Below, piece by piece: positions 9,361 through 17,724 of a DNA stretch of 64,000 bases; the stretch's first letter is position 1, and every line of letters starts with the position of its first letter. The notes beneath the pieces are model-generated. The model did no database searches. It was given only the letters and a program-made list of their open reading frames with translations, and had not been told where the DNA came from. Location: contig JAXJPR010000008.1 of NCBI GenBank assembly GCA_036311565.1, positions 1-64,000 of the forward strand. The letters run 5' to 3'. Position numbers and translations under genes: made by a program. The DNA comes from Fimousia sp036311565 (lineage in GTDB: Bacteria > Bacillota > Clostridia > Lachnospirales > Lachnospiraceae).

Positions 9361-9846
9361 ATGGCAATTAGAAATATTCGCGAAATGGGCGATGATATCT
9401 TAAGAAAGAAATCAAAGCCAGTAAAAGAAGTAACAGAAAGAATTCGTGTTATGATTGATGATATGTATGAAACTATGTATGAAGCAATGGGAGTGGGACT
9501 TGCAGCTCCTCAGATTGGAATTTTAAAAAGAATTGTTGTCATTGATGTTGGAGATGGTAACCAGTATACATTAATTAATCCAGTGATTATCCAAAAAGAT
9601 GGAACCCAGACAGGTGATGAAGGATGTTTAAGCGTTCCAAATAAAGTTGCAACAGTGACCCGTCCAAATCATGTTGTTTGCGAAGCATTCAATGAAGATA
9701 TGGAACCAATCCGTGTAGAAGGCGAAGGATTATTAGCAAGAGCTATTTGTCACGAATGTGATCATTTAGATGGCGTGTTGTATCCAGATGTTGCAGACGG
9801 ACCTCTTATGGATGTATCCGAATTGGAAGAAGAGATAGAAGAATAG
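9361..9846 (+). CDS. def: Peptide deformylase
   Basis: Removes the formyl group from nascent N-terminal methionine. All three signature motifs are present: GVGLAAPQIG, EGCLSVP (metal-binding Cys) and HECDH near residue 130 (two metal-binding His and the catalytic Glu). The 161-residue form is typical. ATG 9361 is chosen over ATG 9343 because GGAAGGA sits at about 9345-9351 and the family usually starts with MAIRxI. It is followed ten bases later by fmt, the enzyme that adds the formyl group. Confidence 0.96.
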   Translation: MAIRNIREMGDDILRKKSKPVKEVTERIRVMIDDMYETMYEAMGVGLAAPQIGILKRIVVIDVGDGNQYTLINPVIIQKDGTQTGDEGCLSVPNKVATVTRPNHVVCEAFNEDMEPIRVEGEGLLARAICHECDHLDGVLYPDVADGPLMDVSELEEEIEE

Positions 9847-9856
9847 GAGGCTGCCA

Positions 9857-10786
9857 GTGAGAGTCGTATTTATGGGGACGCCTGATTTTTCAGTTCCAAC
9901 GCTTCAGGCAATGATTGATCACCATGATGTGATTGCAGTGGTGACACAGCCGGACAAGCCAAAGGGAAGAGGAAAAGCCATGGCATATCCTCCAGTAAAA
10001 GAAAAAGCATTGGAATATGATATTCCGGTCTATCAACCAGTAAAAGCAAGAGATCCGGAATTTATTAAAATATTAAAAGAGCTTGCGCCAGATGTTATTG
10101 TAGTGGTCGCGTTTGGACAGATTCTGCCAAAAGAAATTTTAGAAATTCCAACATATGGATGTATTAATGGACATGCATCTCTTTTACCTATGTATCGTGG
10201 AGCAGGTCCGATCCAGTGGGTAGTGATCGATGGTGAAAAAGAAACGGGAATTACGACCATGCGTATGGATGAAGGACTGGATACAGGCGATATGATTGAA
10301 AAAGCAATCATACCGATTGAACCAAAAGAAACAGGGGGAAGCCTTCATGACAAACTTATGCTCCTGAGTGGCCAGTTAATGGTATCAACTTTGAAAAAGT
10401 TAGAACAGAAGACTGCAGTGTTTACCCCTCAGGGAGATGGAAAGACCTGTTATGCCAAAATGCTGGATAAAAAGATGGGAAATATTGATTTTACAAAGCC
10501 GGCTATCCAGATTGAACGTTTGATCCGTGGATTAAATCCATGGCCAAGTGCCTATACTAAATATCAGGGAAAAACGATGAAGATCTGGGATGCAGATGTT
10601 GTAGATGGAATAAGTGATGCGAAACCAGGAACGGTTATTGCCGTAACGAAAAACACAATTGTGGTACAGACGGGAGAAGGTGCTTTGGCGTTAAATGAAA
10701 TTCAACTTGCTGGAAAAAAACGAATGAAAACGCAGGCCTTTCTTTTGGGATATCAGGTATCAGTAGGAAGCAGATTAGGTGAATAA
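9857..10786 (+). CDS. fmt: Methionyl-tRNA formyltransferase
   Basis: Formylates initiator Met-tRNA using 10-formyltetrahydrofolate. The 309-residue protein has the N-terminal Rossmann-like domain (MRVVFMGTPDFSVPTLQAM) and the folate/catalytic loop INGHASLLPMYRGAGPIQW near residue 108. The C-terminal OB-like domain contains LIRGLNPWPSAYTKYQGKTMKIWDADV. It starts at GTG 9857 with a perfect AGGAGG at 9845-9850 that overlaps the end of def. Def and Fmt act at opposite ends of the formyl-Met cycle and are commonly co-transcribed. Confidence 0.96.
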   Translation: MRVVFMGTPDFSVPTLQAMIDHHDVIAVVTQPDKPKGRGKAMAYPPVKEKALEYDIPVYQPVKARDPEFIKILKELAPDVIVVVAFGQILPKEILEIPTYGCINGHASLLPMYRGAGPIQWVVIDGEKETGITTMRMDEGLDTGDMIEKAIIPIEPKETGGSLHDKLMLLSGQLMVSTLKKLEQKTAVFTPQGDGKTCYAKMLDKKMGNIDFTKPAIQIERLIRGLNPWPSAYTKYQGKTMKIWDADVVDGISDAKPGTVIAVTKNTIVVQTGEGALALNEIQLAGKKRMKTQAFLLGYQVSVGSRLGE

Positions 10787-10787
10787 T

Positions 10788-12146
10788 ATGAGCCAGACAA
10801 GAGAGCTTGCATTGGATATTTTAATCGATATTGACAAAAAGAAAAGTTTCAGTCATTTGGCACTTTCCGATACCCTTAAGAACTATCAGTTTATGGAAAA
10901 ACAAGATCGTGCCTTTTTGACCAGATTGTGTCAGGGAACGATTGAAAATCAATTGCAGATCGATTATATCATTAATCAATTTTCAAAAGTAAAAATCAAT
11001 AAATGCAAACCAGTAATCAGAGCGATTCTCCGTATGGGAGTGTATCAGCTGAAATTTATGGATCATGTACCAGATTCAGCTGTTTGTAATGAAGCAGTAA
11101 AACTGGCAAAAAAAAGAGGTTTTAAAAACTTAGCAGGTTTTGTCAATGGCGTACTTCGCAATATTACAAGAAATTTAGGTAATATTGCATATCCAGATAA
11201 GGAAAAAGAGCCGGTAAAAGCATTGTCAGTTCATTACTCTATGCCGGAATGGCTGGTCAAAGACTTTTTAAAGGAATATGATTCTTCTACAGTCCAAAAG
11301 ATTTTTGAAAGCTTTCTAAAAGTATCAAAAACAACCATTCGGGTACAGCTAAGTAATGGAAATTTAGAAGAATTAAAAGAATCACTTGAGTGTCAAAAGG
11401 TCTGTGTCCGCCAGGGGGCTTTTATGGAAGAAGCATTGCAGATTTCAGAATATGATTATCTGGAAGAATTGGATGCATTTGCGGAAGGCAGATTTCAGGT
11501 TCAGGATGAGAGTTCCATGTTAGTTGCAAAACTTGCGGATCCAAAAGAAGGAATGGTCATTGTAGATGTGTGCAGTGCACCAGGAGGTAAAAGTCTTCAT
11601 GTCGCAGACAAGCTTAGAGGAACTGGAAGGGTAATATCTAGAGATTTGACTCAATATAAAGCAGATTTGATTGAAGAAAACAGAGAGCGTCTTTTGTGTT
11701 CAAATATGGAAGTGCAGGTATTTGACGCGTTAGAACTGGATGAAGAACTGATAGGAAAAGCAGACATTGTAATTGCAGATCTTCCATGCTCCGGTCTTGG
11801 AATTATTGGACGAAAGAATGATATTAAATATAATGCTTCTAAGAAAAATATTTTAGAATTAGCAAAACTCCAAAAGCAGATATTAACGGTGGTCGTCCAA
11901 TATTTAAAACCAGATGGAATATTGATGTTCAGCACATGTACCATGCGTAGAGAAGAAAATTTAGACAATGTGCAGTGGATGAAAGAATATCTTAACATGG
12001 AAACGGTTGGATTTGAGAAGCTTATGCCGGAAAGATTATCCATTGAGACAGCAAAAGAAGGATATATCCAGCTGATACCTGGAATTCATCCGTGTGATGG
12101 ATTTTTCATTGCAAAATTAAGGAGAAAATCAAATGCCAGACATTAA
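10788..12146 (+). CDS. rsmB: 16S rRNA (cytosine-967-C5) methyltransferase
   Basis: A NusB-like RNA-binding N-terminus (about residues 1-130) precedes an AdoMet-dependent methyltransferase domain. The AdoMet loop is VDVCSAPGGKSLH, motif IV is ADLPCSGLG near residue 333, and the catalytic Cys lies in FSTCTMRREEN near residue 382. I prefer ATG 10788, one base after the fmt stop, because AGGTGA lies just upstream. GTG 10779 is an in-frame alternative. The product has 452 residues. It overlaps rlmN by 14 bases, which suggests translational coupling of two rRNA modification enzymes. Confidence 0.94.
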   Translation: MSQTRELALDILIDIDKKKSFSHLALSDTLKNYQFMEKQDRAFLTRLCQGTIENQLQIDYIINQFSKVKINKCKPVIRAILRMGVYQLKFMDHVPDSAVCNEAVKLAKKRGFKNLAGFVNGVLRNITRNLGNIAYPDKEKEPVKALSVHYSMPEWLVKDFLKEYDSSTVQKIFESFLKVSKTTIRVQLSNGNLEELKESLECQKVCVRQGAFMEEALQISEYDYLEELDAFAEGRFQVQDESSMLVAKLADPKEGMVIVDVCSAPGGKSLHVADKLRGTGRVISRDLTQYKADLIEENRERLLCSNMEVQVFDALELDEELIGKADIVIADLPCSGLGIIGRKNDIKYNASKKNILELAKLQKQILTVVVQYLKPDGILMFSTCTMRREENLDNVQWMKEYLNMETVGFEKLMPERLSIETAKEGYIQLIPGIHPCDGFFIAKLRRKSNARH

Positions 12147-13170
12147 ATCTATGACACTAAGGGAATTAGAAGAATATGTTGAATCCATAGGAGAAAAGAA
12201 GTTCCGAGGGAAACAGCTTTATGAATGGATGCATAAAAAAACAGTACGCAATCTGGATGATATGACGAATGTGTCAAAAGGATTGAAACAAAAAATACGG
12301 GAAGATGCAGGCATGCTCTCCGTAAAAGAGGTAGAACGACTGACTTCTAAAATAGATGGAACTGCTAAATTTTTGTTTGAACTTCATGACGGAACTATCA
12401 TCGAGAGTGTATTAATGAAGTATAAACATGGAAATTCGGTCTGTATTTCTTCTCAGGTGGGGTGCCGGATGGGATGCCGGTTCTGTGCTTCAACCATTGG
12501 AGGATTAACAAGGTGTTTAGAGCCGTCTGAAATGCTGGATCAGATTTATCATATTCAGCATGTAACTGGAGAGAGAGTTTCTAACGTAGTCGTAATGGGG
12601 ACCGGAGAGCCATTTGATAACTTTGACAATTTGCTTCGTTTTTTAGAATTGCTGACAGATGAAAATGGCTTACATATCAGCCAGAGAAATATTACTGTTT
12701 CTACCTGTGGAATTGTACCGAAAATTTATGAACTGGCAGAAAAAAAGCTACAGATTACATTAGCGATTTCCCTGCATTCTCCAAATGACGAAATGCGCTG
12801 TGGTCTGATGCCAATTGCCAATCAATATTCTATTCAGGAGATTATGGAGGCGTGTGATGCATATATTCAGGCAACCAATCGGAGGATTACCTTTGAGTAC
12901 AGCCTGGTAAGAGGTGTGAATGACAGACCAGAACATGCCAAAATGCTAGTTGGCCTGTTAAAAGGAAAATTATGTCATGTGAATTTGATTCCAGTCAATC
13001 CAATTGATGAAAGAGATTATGAGCAGTCGACCAAAGATTCGATTTATGAATTTCAACATCTATTGGAGAAACATCATATTCGGGCAACAGTCCGAAGAGA
13101 AATGGGAAGAGATATTAATGCTGCCTGCGGACAGCTGAGAAAACGCTATGCCGAGCAGAAAGGGTTATAG
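12133..13170 (+). CDS. rlmN: 23S rRNA A2503 / tRNA A37 C2-methyltransferase
   Basis: A radical-AdoMet methyltransferase of 345 residues. The [4Fe-4S] motif CRMGCRFC is near residue 110. RRITFEYSLVRGVND and the C-terminal INAACGQLRKRY, with the mechanistic Cys, are present. GTGEPFDNF matches the GxGEP motif. An AGGAGA site precedes the ATG inside the end of rsmB. Cfr is a related resistance enzyme, but the context (rsmB and prpC neighbours) is that of housekeeping RlmN. Confidence 0.95.
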   Translation: MPDIKSMTLRELEEYVESIGEKKFRGKQLYEWMHKKTVRNLDDMTNVSKGLKQKIREDAGMLSVKEVERLTSKIDGTAKFLFELHDGTIIESVLMKYKHGNSVCISSQVGCRMGCRFCASTIGGLTRCLEPSEMLDQIYHIQHVTGERVSNVVVMGTGEPFDNFDNLLRFLELLTDENGLHISQRNITVSTCGIVPKIYELAEKKLQITLAISLHSPNDEMRCGLMPIANQYSIQEIMEACDAYIQATNRRITFEYSLVRGVNDRPEHAKMLVGLLKGKLCHVNLIPVNPIDERDYEQSTKDSIYEFQHLLEKHHIRATVRREMGRDINAACGQLRKRYAEQKGL

Positions 13171-13171
13171 T

Positions 13172-13918
13172 ATGAAATCTTATGGAAAAAAAGATATTGG
13201 ATGCATCAGAACAGAAAATCAGGATTATATTTTCTATACAGATGAACCGATTGGAATGTTAAAAAATTTGTATATTGTTGCAGATGGGATGGGCGGACAT
13301 AATGCCGGGGCCTATGCTTCAAAATTTGTAACTGAACAGATGGTAGAAAATGCAAGAAAATCAAAAGGTTGGGATGTTGTTGCATTTTTAGAAAATGTAT
13401 TAAAACAGTTGAATTATGAGCTTCTTCAAAAAGGAGCCAGAGAAGAAGCATATGCAGGAATGGGAACAACAACAGTAGCAGCATCAGAAAAAGAAGGAAT
13501 TTTATATGTCGTGAATGTTGGAGACAGCCGTCTTTACCATATCCACAACCAGGAAATTAAGCAGATTACCGTAGATCATTCTTATGTACAAGAATTGATT
13601 TCTGCGGGAGTCATTGATAAAGAGGATGGAAGAAACCATCCAAATAAAAATATGATTACAAGAGCCATAGGGGCTCCGCAATCTCTCAATGTAGACCATT
13701 TTATTGTACCATTGCAAGAGGGAGATTATGTTTTATTATGTTCCGATGGCCTGCATGGAATGCTGGAAGATCAGGAAATTAGAGATATTGTGCTTGGAGC
13801 AGGCACTGTGGAAGAAAAAACAAATGAATTAATTGAACGTGCAAAACAGAAAGGCGGCAAGGATAATATTGCGGTTATTCTGACAAGGATGGGAAACCGA
13901 GGTGATAAAGTATGCTAG
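13172..13918 (+). CDS. prpC: PP2C-type serine/threonine phosphatase
   Basis: The cognate phosphatase of the PASTA kinase encoded next door. The metal-binding and catalytic PPM motifs are in order: RTENQDYIF, VADGMGGHNAG, GMGTTTVAA, NVGDSRLYHI, CSDGLHGML and GKDNIAVIL. The 248-residue length is typical. ATG 13172 is chosen because the family begins with MKSYxxxDIGxxRxxNQD. An upstream in-frame ATG at 13148 lies inside rlmN and has no good ribosome site. The 3' end overlaps prkC by 7 bases, as in many Firmicutes. Confidence 0.95.
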   Translation: MKSYGKKDIGCIRTENQDYIFYTDEPIGMLKNLYIVADGMGGHNAGAYASKFVTEQMVENARKSKGWDVVAFLENVLKQLNYELLQKGAREEAYAGMGTTTVAASEKEGILYVVNVGDSRLYHIHNQEIKQITVDHSYVQELISAGVIDKEDGRNHPNKNMITRAIGAPQSLNVDHFIVPLQEGDYVLLCSDGLHGMLEDQEIRDIVLGAGTVEEKTNELIERAKQKGGKDNIAVILTRMGNRGDKVC

Positions 13919-15807
13919 AAGCAGGCGCAAAACTGGGCGGCCGATATGAAGTGATAAAGAAAATCGGAGCAGGTGGAATGGCAAATGTCTATATGGCAAA
14001 AGACTATAAACTGGGCCGTTTTGTAGCTATTAAGGTTTTAAAAGAGGAATTTAGTTCTGATGAGAATTTTCTTAGAAAATTTGATATTGAAGCACAGGCA
14101 GTAGCAGGATTGCTCCATCCCAATATTATCAATGTTTATGACGTAGGTATTGAAGAAAATATTCATTACATTGTAATGGAACTGGCAGATGGAATTACAT
14201 TAAAAGAATATATTCGCAATAAAAAGAGGTTAACAGCAGCAGATACTGTGAATTTTTCTATTCAGATTGCAGAGGCTATCGGATGTGCCCATGAACATAA
14301 AATTATTCACAGGGATATTAAACCACAAAATATTTTAGTATCCAGTCATGGAACCATTAAGGTAACTGATTTTGGAATTGCAAAAGCAGCTAATTCCAAT
14401 ACAATGACATCAACAGCAATTGGGTCTGTACATTACTTATCACCAGAACAGGCCAGAGGCGGATTTTCTGATTCTAGAAGTGATATTTATGCATTGGGAA
14501 TCACTATGTATGAAATGGTAACAGGGCGGGTTCCATTTGATCATGAAAATGGTGTAACAATTGCATTGATGCATTTGCAGAATGATGTAATACCGCCAAG
14601 AGAAATAAACAGTGAAATTCCCAAAAGTCTGGAAAAGATCATATTAAAATGTCTTGCAAAAAAACCAGAAGAACGCTATCAGACCGCACAGGAACTGGTG
14701 GAAGACTTAAAGAAAGTATTTGAGGATCCAGAAGGTGATTTTGTTGTTATGCCGGTGTTTGTGGATGATTCACCAACACAGCTGATTGGAGAAAAGGATA
14801 TTACCCATATTAAATCTCAAATTGCAGACCGTTCTGTTGAAAAAGAGGTACCCCAAAAGGTCAAAAAAGATGAAAATCTCAAAAAAACAGCGGTAAAAGA
14901 AGAAGGTATGGTGGATGGTGACAGCGATGATGATGAAATTGCTGTTAGTGGTAAATTGGAAAAGCTGGTTGTGATCTTAGCGGTTGTAGTGGCACTGATC
15001 ATTGCTATTGGAATCTTTTCTTTTGTAGGAAAGACAAGCGGGTTATTTAAAGTTGGAAGAAATAATATGACAACAACAGAGAGCAGCGATACGACTTCTA
15101 CGGAAGATACGGCCTTAACTACTTATGAGACTGCAATTGTTCCAGGTGTGGTAAAATTAACGGCAGAAGCAGCAGAAGAAAAATTAGAGGCAGAAAAGTT
15201 AAAATGCCAGATTGAATATGAAGAAAGTGATTCCGTCGAGTTAGGATGTGTCATTCGCCAGAATGTAGAAGCGGGACGAGAAGTCGAAGTGGGAACAACG
15301 GTTGTTATTACGGTTAATTCTGGTGAAATTAAAAAAGGGGTACCAGAAGTAATTGGTGAGACACAGGAAGCAGCTACAAAAATTCTACGAAATATTCCAT
15401 TTAAAGTTGCAGTAGAAGAGGAATATAGCGATGATGTTTCAGAGGGAATTGTTATCTCCCAAAGTCCTGGCGTGGGAACATTAGCAGCCAAGAATTCTAC
15501 AGTTACGATTGTTGTAAGTAAAGGAAGCAGCAAAGTTACGGTTCCCAGTCTGACCAGCTATACCCAGTCTGAAGCAGCCAGACAGTTAAAAAATATGGGT
15601 CTTCAGCTTGGTACTGTTACAACAGAATATAGTGACGATGTGCGAAAAGGTTATGTGATCCGACAGGGAATTGCAGCGGGGAAAAAGGTAAGTAGAGGAA
15701 CTGCAATTAGTATTGTCATAAGTCTGGGCCCAAAAGCAACAGAAGCAGAGCCCACAACAGAAGAAGTGACAGAAGAAGAACCTGAGGTAGAAAGTTATGA
15801 TGAATAA
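13912..15807 (+). CDS. prkC: Membrane Ser/Thr kinase with PASTA repeats
   Basis: This 631-residue kinase senses cell-wall fragments or lipid II and controls growth, envelope synthesis and spore germination in related species. The kinase domain (about residues 10-270) has the ATP loop IGAGGMANVYMAKD, the catalytic loop HRDIKPQNIL, DFGIAK and the APE-equivalent SPEQARG. An acidic cytoplasmic linker is followed by one membrane segment at about 350-372 (LVVILAVVVALIIAIGIFSF). The extracellular part holds about three PASTA repeats (residues 405-610) and ends in a Glu/Thr-rich tail. It overlaps prpC and rsgA, which suggests coupled translation. Confidence 0.95.
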   Translation: MLEAGAKLGGRYEVIKKIGAGGMANVYMAKDYKLGRFVAIKVLKEEFSSDENFLRKFDIEAQAVAGLLHPNIINVYDVGIEENIHYIVMELADGITLKEYIRNKKRLTAADTVNFSIQIAEAIGCAHEHKIIHRDIKPQNILVSSHGTIKVTDFGIAKAANSNTMTSTAIGSVHYLSPEQARGGFSDSRSDIYALGITMYEMVTGRVPFDHENGVTIALMHLQNDVIPPREINSEIPKSLEKIILKCLAKKPEERYQTAQELVEDLKKVFEDPEGDFVVMPVFVDDSPTQLIGEKDITHIKSQIADRSVEKEVPQKVKKDENLKKTAVKEEGMVDGDSDDDEIAVSGKLEKLVVILAVVVALIIAIGIFSFVGKTSGLFKVGRNNMTTTESSDTTSTEDTALTTYETAIVPGVVKLTAEAAEEKLEAEKLKCQIEYEESDSVELGCVIRQNVEAGREVEVGTTVVITVNSGEIKKGVPEVIGETQEAATKILRNIPFKVAVEEEYSDDVSEGIVISQSPGVGTLAAKNSTVTIVVSKGSSKVTVPSLTSYTQSEAARQLKNMGLQLGTVTTEYSDDVRKGYVIRQGIAAGKKVSRGTAISIVISLGPKATEAEPTTEEVTEEEPEVESYDE

Positions 15808-16690
15808 TATTCAGGGAAAAATCGTAAAAGGAATTGCAGGATTTTACTATGTCCATATAAAAGAATATGGAACATTTGAATGCAAGGCAAAAGGAGCATT
15901 CAGAAGCAAAAAAATCAAACCCTTGGTAGGAGATAATGTGCAGATTTCTATCATTAGTATGGAGCAGATGACGGGCAATATTGTAAAAATACTGCCACGG
16001 ACGAATGAACTGATTCGACCGGCAGTTGCCAATATCGATCAGGCATTGATTGTATTTGCCATGAAAGATCCAAAACCTAATTTGAATTTGTTAGATCGTT
16101 TTTTGATGATGATGCTAAAGCAGGATGTACCGACAATTGTTTGTTTTAACAAAAAAGATATTACATCAGAGCCGGAAAAGAAAGAGCTAGAAGCGATTTA
16201 TAAAAATTGTGGATGTCAGCTGGTATTTACCAGTACTTATACAGAGGAAGGGATACAGCTGATTGAAAAGCTGATTGAAGGGAAGACAACTGCACTTGCA
16301 GGACCTTCCGGGGTCGGAAAGTCTTCCATGTTAAATAAACTGCATCCAGAAGCCAATATGGAAACAGGATCCGTCAGTGAAAAAATCAAAAGAGGAAAAC
16401 ATACGACCCGACATTCTGAGCTGATTCATATTAAAGATGATACGTATGTCATGGATACTCCTGGATTTAGTTCTTTGTTCGTTCATATGTTTGAAAAAGA
16501 AGAAATCAAAGATTATTTTTATGAATTCAGACAATATGAGGATTACTGTAGATTTCAGGGCTGTATGCATATCAGTGAACCGGATTGCAGTGTAAAGGAA
16601 GCACTACAAAAGGGTGAAATCAGTCAGGTACGGTATGATAATTACCTGACGATTTATGAAGAAATAAAAAATCAAAAGAAAAAGTGGTAA
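15797..16690 (+). CDS. rsgA: Ribosome small subunit-dependent GTPase A
   Basis: RsgA assists late 30S maturation. The circularly permuted GTPase order is visible: OB-fold N-terminus, G4 NKKD, then G1 AGPSGVGKSSMLN near residue 169, then G3 DTPGF. A C-terminal zinc knuckle follows (CRFQGCMHISEPDC). At 297 residues it is of normal length. ATG 15797 (or 15800) overlaps prkC by 11 bases. In many Firmicutes rpe follows rsgA, but here thiN follows directly, two bases later. Confidence 0.95.
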   Translation: MMNNIQGKIVKGIAGFYYVHIKEYGTFECKAKGAFRSKKIKPLVGDNVQISIISMEQMTGNIVKILPRTNELIRPAVANIDQALIVFAMKDPKPNLNLLDRFLMMMLKQDVPTIVCFNKKDITSEPEKKELEAIYKNCGCQLVFTSTYTEEGIQLIEKLIEGKTTALAGPSGVGKSSMLNKLHPEANMETGSVSEKIKRGKHTTRHSELIHIKDDTYVMDTPGFSSLFVHMFEKEEIKDYFYEFRQYEDYCRFQGCMHISEPDCSVKEALQKGEISQVRYDNYLTIYEEIKNQKKKW

Positions 16691-16692
16691 CA

Positions 16693-17337
16693 ATGCATAT
16701 TTTAATTATTACAGGTGGAGGGATTGACATTCCCTTCACCCATTCTTATATTGAAAAACAAAAATTTGATAAGATTTATGCAGCAGATAAAGGGGTTCAA
16801 TATGCTGTACAATTAGGAATAAGACCAGATTTGATTTTGGGGGATTTTGATTCTTTAGGGGAAAAAATGAAAGAGAAAATGAAAGACTGGAATATTCCGG
16901 TACTTACTTTTCCACCAGAAAAGGATTATACAGATACGCACCTTGCTATTACTCATGCCATTTCCCAGGGAGCGGATGAAATCACGTTGATCGGGGCCAC
17001 TGGTACCAGATTGGATCATACCTGGGCAAATATTGGACTTTTGCAAATGGCAATGAAAGAGGGGGTACGTGCATGGATCGTAGATGCCCACAACCGGATA
17101 TCCATGTGGAATTCGGGTAGAGAAATGAAAAAAGAAGAAGCATTTGGGGATTATGTTTCTCTGATTCCATATACAGAAAAAGTAACTGGCATTACTTTGA
17201 CCGGATTTTATTATCCGCTGTCTGATGCAGAACTTACTCTGGGAATCAGTCTGGGGATATCCAACGAATTAATTTCCAAAACAGGAAAGATTGAAATTGG
17301 ATCTGGTGATTTAATTATCATAGAATCAAGAGATTAA
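16693..17337 (+). CDS. thiN: Thiamine pyrophosphokinase
   Basis: Makes thiamine diphosphate from thiamine and ATP. The 214-residue protein has the family motifs ILGDFDS near residue 53, DYTDTHLAI and TGTRLDHTWANI. The C-terminal beta-rich domain binds thiamine. ATG 16693 gives MHILIITGGG. An in-frame GTG at 16684 would overlap rsgA. No TPP riboswitch is seen upstream, which fits its place at the end of an operon that is not otherwise about thiamine. Confidence 0.93.
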   Translation: MHILIITGGGIDIPFTHSYIEKQKFDKIYAADKGVQYAVQLGIRPDLILGDFDSLGEKMKEKMKDWNIPVLTFPPEKDYTDTHLAITHAISQGADEITLIGATGTRLDHTWANIGLLQMAMKEGVRAWIVDAHNRISMWNSGREMKKEEAFGDYVSLIPYTEKVTGITLTGFYYPLSDAELTLGISLGISNELISKTGKIEIGSGDLIIIESRD

Positions 17338-17359
17338 ACAGTATTTTTCGCGCAATATC

Positions 17360-17388
17360 TTGATAAAACGATAGATTTATGCTAGATT
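17360..17388 (+). promoter_or_regulatory. Promoter of gatCAB
   Basis: TTGATA (17360-17365) and TAGATT (17383-17388) have a 17-base spacer. The -10 is a weak match, but it lies in the only gap (84 bases) before gatC. Confidence 0.45.
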
Positions 17389-17421
17389 CTAAAGAATAAA
17401 GAAGAGAAAGGAATAAAAAGA

Positions 17422-17715
17422 ATGGCAAATGTAATTACCGATGAAACCATTGAATATGTTGGTATTTTAGCAAAGCTTGAGCTTTCTCAGGAAGAAAAAG
17501 AACAGGCGAAAAAAGACATGGCGAATATGTTAGATTATATCGATATGTTGAACGAATTAAATACAGATGGAGTGGAACCAATGTCACATGTATTTCCGGT
17601 ACACAATGTATTTCGTGAAGATGTTGTTGTGAATGGAGACTGCAGAAACGAAATTTTAAAAAATGCACCAGAAGAGAAAGATGGATCCTTCATGGTTCCA
17701 AAAACAGTTGATTAG
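17422..17715 (+). CDS. gatC: Asp/Glu-tRNA amidotransferase subunit C
   Basis: The small subunit of GatCAB, which stabilises the GatA-GatB complex that makes Gln-tRNA(Gln) and Asn-tRNA(Asn) by transamidation. The 97-residue protein shows the family pattern VEYVGILAKLELSQEE-like at the start (ITDETIEYVGILAKLELS), then MLDYIDMLNELNTDGVEPMSHV and a FREDV element. It is followed nine bases later by gatA. Confidence 0.95.
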   Translation: MANVITDETIEYVGILAKLELSQEEKEQAKKDMANMLDYIDMLNELNTDGVEPMSHVFPVHNVFREDVVVNGDCRNEILKNAPEEKDGSFMVPKTVD

Positions 17716-17724
17716 GAGGAGCGC

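Noticed and set aside
12133..13170. Cfr-type antibiotic resistance methyltransferase instead of RlmN
   Set aside because: The gene sits in the conserved rsmB-rlmN-prpC order and has RlmN length and C-terminus.
16600..16700. TPP riboswitch for thiN
   Set aside because: thiN starts two bases after rsgA and no THI-box sequence is present.
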